The translations under genes were made by a program, and so were the position numbers. From contig CANEZP010000019.1 in assembly GCA_947444305.1 (NCBI GenBank), positions 1-64,000 of the forward strand: 64,000 nucleotides of DNA. Reading direction: 5' to 3'. The stretch is from Pseudobdellovibrionaceae bacterium. GTDB taxonomy: Bacteria; Bdellovibrionota; Bdellovibrionia; Bdellovibrionales; UBA1609. Under the pieces are notes generated by a model. That model was not told where the DNA came from and searched no databases. It saw nothing but the letters and a program-made list of their open reading frames with translations. This document shows positions 58,403-64,000 of the stretch, piece after piece (position 1 is the first letter of the stretch; the number at the start of each line of letters is the position of its first letter).

Positions 58403-59461
58403 TTATTTAATGAAGTCGAGCAAACTCGGCTGAATCAATTTGCCGGAGGTTTGCAAGGTCGCCTGCAGGGTATTTTCGGTCTTGGTAATATCACTGACGG
58501 TCGAGAAAATATCGGCGTCCTCGAGCTGGGAGATCGAGATCTGATTATCGACTTTTTGTTTTTCGAGCGACTGCACGAAATTATCGAGAACCGAACTGCG
58601 CGAGCCCACTTGCGAGCGCGTAAGCACAACCTGGTTCAAGCCGTCGTCTAAATGATCGAGCGTATTCTGCACGGCCTGCTTATCGTTCGTACGCAACGCC
58701 GTTTCCAGATCCTTAACTATACTAAATAGATTCACGCCGGCGGGCGGCTCGACCGGCTTCGGCGGCACCTCGGGCTCGGGGCCGCGGAGTCCGAGAATGC
58801 TGGCGGGGCCGCGCAGCTCGATCGGATCCATCGTCTTCATCTTCTGCGCGTCGAGTTCTTCGATCGAACGCGCCTGCGGCACGGAAGGCTTAGCCATCCC
58901 GTTACGATCGATGCCGTCACCGAGGAACACGCGGCCGCCCGGTACGTTCATCGCGACGAAGGCTTCTTTATCGATGTGGATGTTCATCTCGCCGGGGTCA
59001 CCGTTGTATTCGCCCTTGAGATTGAAAGGCGCTTGCTGCGTGCTGAACCCGCCGAAGATGAAGCGGTCGCCGAGCTTACGGTTACCGATGTTCACCATTT
59101 GACTATAAAGCTGTTCAATTTCAATGGCGACGGCGCGGCGGGAATCTTCGTTGGCGCTGGCGTCGTTACTCTGCCCGATCGCGAGTTCTTTCGCGCGCAT
59201 GATGACTTCGCTCAATTCGCCGAGCGATTGATCGGTGTATTCTAGAAAAGATTTTGCGTAGTTAAGACTCTTCGAAAACTGTTTGTTGCCTTGCAGATCG
59301 ATACGGTTGCCGAGCACACGGCTCGCGGCTAAGGGATCATCGGACGGCTTCGTCACGCGCTTCTGGGTGGCCGCTTGATTTTGCAGCTCGGCCATTTGCG
59401 TGCGGTTTTTGCCGACGTTGGTCTTCACCTGATCATATTGCATCTTATCCGCGATACGCAC
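58403..59461 (-). CDS. flgL: Flagellar hook-associated protein 3 FlgL
   Basis: RIADKMQYDQVKTNVGKNRTQMAELQNQAATQKRVTKPSDDPLAASRVL...; GTG start; downstream of flgK. Confidence 0.94.
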   Translation of the reverse strand: MRIADKMQYDQVKTNVGKNRTQMAELQNQAATQKRVTKPSDDPLAASRVLGNRIDLQGNKQFSKSLNYAKSFLEYTDQSLGELSEVIMRAKELAIGQSNDASANEDSRRAVAIEIEQLYSQMVNIGNRKLGDRFIFGGFSTQQAPFNLKGEYNGDPGEMNIHIDKEAFVAMNVPGGRVFLGDGIDRNGMAKPSVPQARSIEELDAQKMKTMDPIELRGPASILGLRGPEPEVPPKPVEPPAGVNLFSIVKDLETALRTNDKQAVQNTLDHLDDGLNQVVLTRSQVGSRSSVLDNFVQSLEKQKVDNQISISQLEDADIFSTVSDITKTENTLQATLQTSGKLIQPSLLDFIK

Positions 59462-59472
59462 TTAAACTTCCC

Positions 59473-60900
59473 TTACATCCGTTTCAAGTTGAGTACGGTG
59501 TCCATCATTTCATCGGCCGTGCGAACCATTCGCGCCGAAGCGTCGAACGCTTTTTGAAACTCGATCATCTTCGTCATCTCTTCGTCGATGCTGACGCCCG
59601 AGATGGATTCGCGCAGGTTTTTCAACTGCCCGACGATATCGCCTTGCGATTCGGCTGCCGAGTTCGCCCGCTGCGCTTCGATCCCGATCTTACCGACGAG
59701 CGCATTGTAGTGATCGTCGAGCGTCGTCTTGCCGCCGTCGAAAACACCTTTGTATTGCAAACCGGAAAGCACGTTGGCCATGCGGTTATCGCCCGCGGCA
59801 TCGGGCTGCGCACCCGCGGCGATGCGGCCGACATCGTTGCTGACCGCTTCGCTAAGCTTCATATTTTCGGCGGCGCCGTCGACGCTGTAGTTATCTGCGA
59901 AAAACAAATTACCGGTTTGCCCATTACGGTCGTAACCTTGAACGTGCGCCATGTTCACTTCTTCGGTGACCTTCGCGGCAAGTTGATCCATCCCGCCGAT
60001 AAAATCGTTAACGACCGAGTCACGTACTTCGAGCAATCCACCCAGCTCGCCACCCTTGATCTGCTTCGTAATGTTCACGGGCGTGGAGTGATCCGTAGAT
60101 TTGTAGAAGATGTCGACGTTGCCTTCGCGCTTGTTATCGCGGCCCGGGGTCGAAGCGGTGACTAAATCGCGCTGCGAATGCCCGCTGACCAAAACGCCCG
60201 TGCCCGCGACCGAAATCGCCAGCATACCGTCTTTGCTCTCGGCCGACTTGATGCTCACTTTTTCACCGAGTTGTTTCACCAAAAGGTCACGGCGATCGCG
60301 TTCGTCGTTGGCGGGCGTGCCGTTCAATTCGATCGTTTGAATCTTTTGGTTAAGCTGCGCGATTTCGCGCGTCGATTGGTTGATCTCTTCGACTTTTAAG
60401 CCGATCCGAAAATCGGCGTCGTTTTGAATCTCTTTGAGCTGTCCATTTACGCGGTTGAAATCTTTCGCGAGGTATTCGGCGGATTCTTTAACTTGCGTAC
60501 GGGTCGCGAGACTTTCCGGATTGTTCGACAGCTCACGGAACGAGTTGAAGAAGTTGCCGAGCGAATGGTTCAGACCCTTATTCACTTGCTCGTTATAAAC
60601 TTGCTCCACGCGGCCGAGCATTTCGGATTTTGACGTTTGGTAACCGAGTTGGTTGCCCTCGTGCTCTAATTGTTTTTCTAAATATTCATTGTTGGTGCGA
60701 TTGACTTGGCTGGCGCGCGCGCCCATGCCGATGCGCAAACGGCCTTCGCCGACCGATTCGTTGGTGACCATGTCGACGCGTTGGCGCGAATAGCCTTCGG
60801 TGGATTTGTTGGCAATGTTGTGGGCGGTGGTCTGCAAGGCCGTTTGGCTATTCGCCAAAGACCGCCGGCCGACGTCCATCATGGACCAAATGCGCGACAT
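59473..60900 (-). CDS. flgK: Flagellar hook-associated protein 1 FlgK
   Basis: MDVGRRSLANSQTALQTTAHNIANKSTEGYSRQRVDM; C-terminal ISGVSIDEEMTKMIEFQKAFDASARMVRTADEMMDTVLNL. Confidence 0.96.
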   Translation of the reverse strand: MSRIWSMMDVGRRSLANSQTALQTTAHNIANKSTEGYSRQRVDMVTNESVGEGRLRIGMGARASQVNRTNNEYLEKQLEHEGNQLGYQTSKSEMLGRVEQVYNEQVNKGLNHSLGNFFNSFRELSNNPESLATRTQVKESAEYLAKDFNRVNGQLKEIQNDADFRIGLKVEEINQSTREIAQLNQKIQTIELNGTPANDERDRRDLLVKQLGEKVSIKSAESKDGMLAISVAGTGVLVSGHSQRDLVTASTPGRDNKREGNVDIFYKSTDHSTPVNITKQIKGGELGGLLEVRDSVVNDFIGGMDQLAAKVTEEVNMAHVQGYDRNGQTGNLFFADNYSVDGAAENMKLSEAVSNDVGRIAAGAQPDAAGDNRMANVLSGLQYKGVFDGGKTTLDDHYNALVGKIGIEAQRANSAAESQGDIVGQLKNLRESISGVSIDEEMTKMIEFQKAFDASARMVRTADEMMDTVLNLKRM

Positions 60901-60910
60901 ACTATCTTCC

Positions 60911-60932
60911 TTCAATCCATCCGTGGATTGAA
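60911..60932 (-). promoter_or_regulatory. Hairpin with ACGGAU loop adjacent to flgK SD; candidate CsrA site
   Basis: mRNA UUCAAUCC-ACGGAU-GGAUUGAA then GGAAG RBS. Confidence 0.55.
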
Positions 60933-60960
60933 ATCGTTAAACCCGTTCAATGACTGAGGA

Positions 60961-61482
60961 CTACGCTTCCCTGCTTACGAGTTGACCGGAGGCCGTGTGG
61001 CCTTCGACTTCACCCTTTTTCTTATACGTGGGCTTTTCGTCCAACGTGCCCTTGATTGCATTCATCGCGCCCGTAATATTCGTCAAAGCGCTTTGCACTA
61101 AAATTTCGTTGCCGCGATTGTACTCTTGCACACGGCGGAGCAAAAGTTCGAGGACCGAGTGAATATTGCGAAGTTTATCGGCCGGACCGTCGGGGAGATA
61201 TTTTGCGATCTCGAGCAAGCGCGGTTGTTCGGCTTTTAGATCTAAAGCCGCGCCGAGCTGAACGGCCGCGGTCACACGCTGCGATTCAAGCGCGCGGATC
61301 TTCAGCAGCATGGCTTCTTTTGCTTTATTATTTTCGTTTAAATCATCGAGGTGCGCCGAAATCAAAATGTCTTTTTCTTTGCGGACGACTTCGAGCAAAT
61401 GGCGATACACCTTGATCTGTTCTTCAAGAACAGACACCAAGGAGATCACCAGGTCATTTGCGGCTTGCGAAATTTCCCCCAC
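60961..61482 (-). CDS. flgN: Flagellar chaperone FlgN
   Basis: FlgN-like helical protein (LVSVLEEQIKVYRHLLEVVRKEKDILISAHLDDLNENNKAKEAMLLKIRALESQR) between flgM and flgK. Confidence 0.85.
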   Translation of the reverse strand: MGEISQAANDLVISLVSVLEEQIKVYRHLLEVVRKEKDILISAHLDDLNENNKAKEAMLLKIRALESQRVTAAVQLGAALDLKAEQPRLLEIAKYLPDGPADKLRNIHSVLELLLRRVQEYNRGNEILVQSALTNITGAMNAIKGTLDEKPTYKKKGEVEGHTASGQLVSREA

Positions 61483-61501
61483 TCAAAACCCCTTGTCCGG
61501 A

Positions 61502-61831
61502 TTAATCCGGAATCGTCATGTGTTCGTCGACCAAGCGATCGGCGATGGCTTCGGCGTCGACTTTGTAATTGCCTTCGTCGATCATCTTTTGCAAGCGTGC
61601 GACTTTCGCTTCGTCAACCGTCATCGGTGAGCTTGCGATCTCTTTCGCCTTCGCCATCATCTGTGCGCGCTCGGAAACGTTAACGTTCGACGAGCCTTTT
61701 AAGTTTGCGCTGCTTTTTACTGAGCCGGGCTGAATATCTTTTTTCAACGCCGCCGCGGAGTCGGCTTTGCCTAATTTTCCGGCGTCTAAATTACCCGACG
61801 GATTTCCAATTTTATTGTTTGAAACTTTCAT
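61502..61831 (-). CDS. flgM: Anti-sigma28 factor FlgM
   Basis: C-terminal VNVSERAQMMAKAKEIASSPMTVDEAKVARLQKMIDEGNYKVDAEAIADRLVDEHM. Confidence 0.9.
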   Translation of the reverse strand: MKVSNNKIGNPSGNLDAGKLGKADSAAALKKDIQPGSVKSSANLKGSSNVNVSERAQMMAKAKEIASSPMTVDEAKVARLQKMIDEGNYKVDAEAIADRLVDEHMTIPD

Positions 61832-61947
61832 CGCCGCTCCTCGTTTATCTCTTCTAAAAGTGTACCATATTGAGACGTTGTCTAGCGCAAATTATCATTC
61901 TAAGTTCCGGTCTTTAGTGATGACCGGCAGCGCTTACGCCTATCGCA

Positions 61948-62637
61948 CTATACCCAATCCAATTTCCAGGCCAAGACCGGGCGCTCGCCGTCAAGCGTAC
62001 CTAACTTTTGCCCCGCAACCACGTCGCTTCCCACGCCCATTTCCGGCAACGAGCCCGGAAACGTCAGTTCCGACTTCACACCCTGACCATGGTCTAGTTT
62101 CACGGATGACCAACCCTCGCCTAAAGTCCTGCTTTCGGTGACTTTGCCCGCGTAGGGAGCCTGAGCTTCGTAAGATTCGCCCGACGGATTGGGCACTTCG
62201 AAACGATATTCGAGCCCGGCTTGCGGGCCCGGCGGTATCGCTTTCATTTTCATCGAATCGGTTGCGGGAATGCCGATCGGATTTTGTTTCGGCGCGATCG
62301 GCATGACGCCTTTTTTTAAATTGAACGAACCTTTATTCGCGGTCTTATTAAATTTATCGCTGATCTGCTGATGAATCATATCGGCGAGGCCGATGCCGCC
62401 TTTTTTTGTCCAGCCGTCGACGTACTGCGCGTCGAGCTGCCCTTCGAAAATCTTTTCGCCGAAACTTTGTTTCATCAAACCGCCCTCACGCTGGACGGTC
62501 GAACGCATGGCTTTGACCATTTCGCCCAAGAAATAATTCTCGTACATCTTGGCGGCGTCTTTGATCTGGCCATCGACTTTCGCGGCCTTCTCTTCAGGAT
62601 TTTGTTGAATCGGAAACGTAGAGGTCGGGATCTTCAC
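61948..62637 (-). CDS. flgJ: FlgJ-type rod-binding protein with C-terminal degenerate M23-like domain
   Basis: Rod-binding domain (AAKMYENYFLGEMVKAMRSTVQREGGLMKQSFGEKIFEGQLDAQYVDGWTKKGGIGLADMIHQQI); C-terminal LDHGQGVKSELTFPGSLPEMGVGSDVVAGQKLGTLDGERPVLAWKLDW. Confidence 0.85.
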   Translation of the reverse strand: MKIPTSTFPIQQNPEEKAAKVDGQIKDAAKMYENYFLGEMVKAMRSTVQREGGLMKQSFGEKIFEGQLDAQYVDGWTKKGGIGLADMIHQQISDKFNKTANKGSFNLKKGVMPIAPKQNPIGIPATDSMKMKAIPPGPQAGLEYRFEVPNPSGESYEAQAPYAGKVTESRTLGEGWSSVKLDHGQGVKSELTFPGSLPEMGVGSDVVAGQKLGTLDGERPVLAWKLDWV

Positions 62638-62641
62638 GGAG

Positions 62642-62655
62642 GCACATCCTTGTGC
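62642..62655 (-). promoter_or_regulatory. Candidate CsrA site over flgJ SD
   Basis: mRNA GCACAAGGAUGUGC hairpin; 11/12 match to CsrA consensus RUACARGGAUGU. Confidence 0.6.
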
Positions 62656-62666
62656 GGTCTAATATC

Positions 62667-62690
62667 CTGCTTCGCAAGCTTGCGAAGCAG
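62667..62690. repeat. Perfect 24-bp palindrome upstream of flgJ
   Basis: CTGCTTCGCAAGCTTGCGAAGCAG, no U-tract on either side. Confidence 0.9.
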
Positions 62691-62918
62691 TAAAAAGTGA
62701 GGGAAGTGAGTCAGAACATTTCGCGCATCCTGCGCTATTTAGAGCAACTCAAGGTCCTTGAAGCCTTCCTGGCCTCTCGACTTGAATTCGGTTATTCAGT
62801 CTCCTGCGACAGAAACAATCATACCTTTTTTGAACCGTCCTGGTCCTATAGACTCTAACTCACTACCCCCGCCCCCAGAAAACATCCTGTCACCTGGAGG
62901 TTATAAACTTAAATAATA

Positions 62919-63932
62919 CTATAATATTTCTAGATCCCCGTGCAAAGCCCCCGCGGCCTTTATGCTTTGGAGAATCGTGATTAAATCTTTCGGCGTTACC
63001 CCGAGCTTATTCATCGCTTTCACGATGTCGCCCACGTTCACCGATTCTTCCATCAACATAAGACGGTCCCCGTCTTTTTTGCCGGCCGCACCCTCGCCGC
63101 CGACTTTTACGGCTAAATCCCCGTGGGCGATGGCCACCCTGGAGATCTTTACGCCGTGCCCGATCACAACCGTTCCGGTCTTCTCATTCACTACGACCCG
63201 CGCCGGCTGGTCCGGGTTAATATCCAGACTCTCGATCATCGCCAGCAACTCAACCCCTTTGCCTTCAAACGGCGGGGGAGACACCACATCGATCGTGCCC
63301 GCATCCAGGGCGTTCGAAAATTTTCCGGCAAGTTCCTTATTTATTACTTTGACGATTCGGGCGGCCGTTGTGAAGTCCGGGTTATGTAACGTGAGCCTAA
63401 ACATCTTCCGGGACGCAAACTCTTGTCCTATGTCGCGTTCAATCATGGCGCCGTTGGGCAATCGGGCGCCCGTTTCGTGCACGCCCTGGCTAGAAAACCC
63501 GACCACCACCGAACCTTGGGCGACGGCATAAACCTGTTGGTCGGCCGCGCGTAACGGTGTTTGCACCAAAGTTCCGCCTTTTAAAGACGAGGCATCGCCG
63601 AGCGTACTTACCGTAATGTCTAACTTATTTCCGGATCTGGCGAACGGAGGAAGGTTGGCGGTCACGATAACGGCGGCCACACTTTTCGAAGAAACGTCTT
63701 TGCCGTTAACCTTTACGCCCAAACGGTCGAGCATCCGCTCTATCGACTTGTTCGTGAATTCCGATTTGCTGTCACCCGTGCCGTTCAAACCGACGACGAC
63801 CCCGTAACCGACGAGTTGGTTCGAGCGAACGCCGCGGATGTTCGCGATATCTTTAAGACGCGCGGCTTCGGCGCTGAACGTGAATAGCAACGGCACGGCG
63901 AACGCGATCGAGAGCAGACTCAAGCGAATCAC
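62919..63932 (-). CDS. flgI: Flagellar P-ring protein FlgI
   Basis: ARLKDIANIRGVRSNQLVGYGVVVGLNGTGDSKSEFTNKSIERMLDRLGV; GTG start. Confidence 0.97.
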   Translation of the reverse strand: MIRLSLLSIAFAVPLLFTFSAEAARLKDIANIRGVRSNQLVGYGVVVGLNGTGDSKSEFTNKSIERMLDRLGVKVNGKDVSSKSVAAVIVTANLPPFARSGNKLDITVSTLGDASSLKGGTLVQTPLRAADQQVYAVAQGSVVVGFSSQGVHETGARLPNGAMIERDIGQEFASRKMFRLTLHNPDFTTAARIVKVINKELAGKFSNALDAGTIDVVSPPPFEGKGVELLAMIESLDINPDQPARVVVNEKTGTVVIGHGVKISRVAIAHGDLAVKVGGEGAAGKKDGDRLMLMEESVNVGDIVKAMNKLGVTPKDLITILQSIKAAGALHGDLEIL

Positions 63933-64000
63933 ATTTCACCTTCTTTGCGGCGGGCACTGACGATATCGAATTTCGGATCCAATAATTTACCGGCGCTGAT
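63929..64000 (-). CDS. C-terminal fragment of the CDS upstream of flgI (possibly flgH by position only)
   Basis: Read from sequence: ...ISAGKLLDPKFDIVSARRKEGEM*; stop overlaps the flgI GTG start. Confidence 0.5.
   Translation of the reverse strand: MSAGKLLDPKFDIVSARRKEGEM

Noticed and set aside
37600-62100. Recurring GTCTAG/CTAGAC hexamers in intergenic regions
   Set aside because: A 6-mer is too short to claim enrichment without a genome-wide count
1-64000. tRNA/rRNA genes, CRISPR arrays, transposases, integrases, phage structural genes
   Set aside because: Scanned for and not recognised; small or divergent RNAs could be missed without covariance-model tools

Overview
This 64 kb window is chromosomal, gene-dense and mostly minus-strand. 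It appears to come from a motile, diderm, Bdellovibrio-like bacterium (an inference from gene content, not verified). It contains housekeeping genes (smpB, rsmA, tsaD, pal/cpoB-type envelope genes, ssb, aspartate aminotransferase, coaD, rsmD, hrpB, meaB, rfaE2-type, rsmE, prmA) and a MarR-linked TolC/RND efflux operon with no recognisable periplasmic adaptor. A large flagellar complement is present: flgI, flgJ, flgM, flgN, flgK, flgL, csrA, fliW, flaG, fliD, fliS, a fliT-like gene and four separate ~275-aa flagellin genes. A glycosyltransferase-9/TPR/Rossmann-like block lies immediately downstream of fliS. The most unusual signal is in the long non-coding flagellin leaders. The leader of flagellin 3 carries a 21-nt block perfectly complementary to the flagellin 4 leader and, next to it, a 16-nt block perfectly complementary to the flagellin 2 leader. 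This suggests an RNA-RNA network linking flagellin mRNAs. Near-consensus CsrA-type sites (A[A/C]GGAU in hairpin loops or next to the ribosome-binding site) also occur in front of flgJ, flgK, flgL and csrA, in the same cluster as csrA and fliW. No tRNA, rRNA, CRISPR array, transposase or prophage was recognised. All calls come from reading the sequence and the supplied ORF translations; no searches were run.
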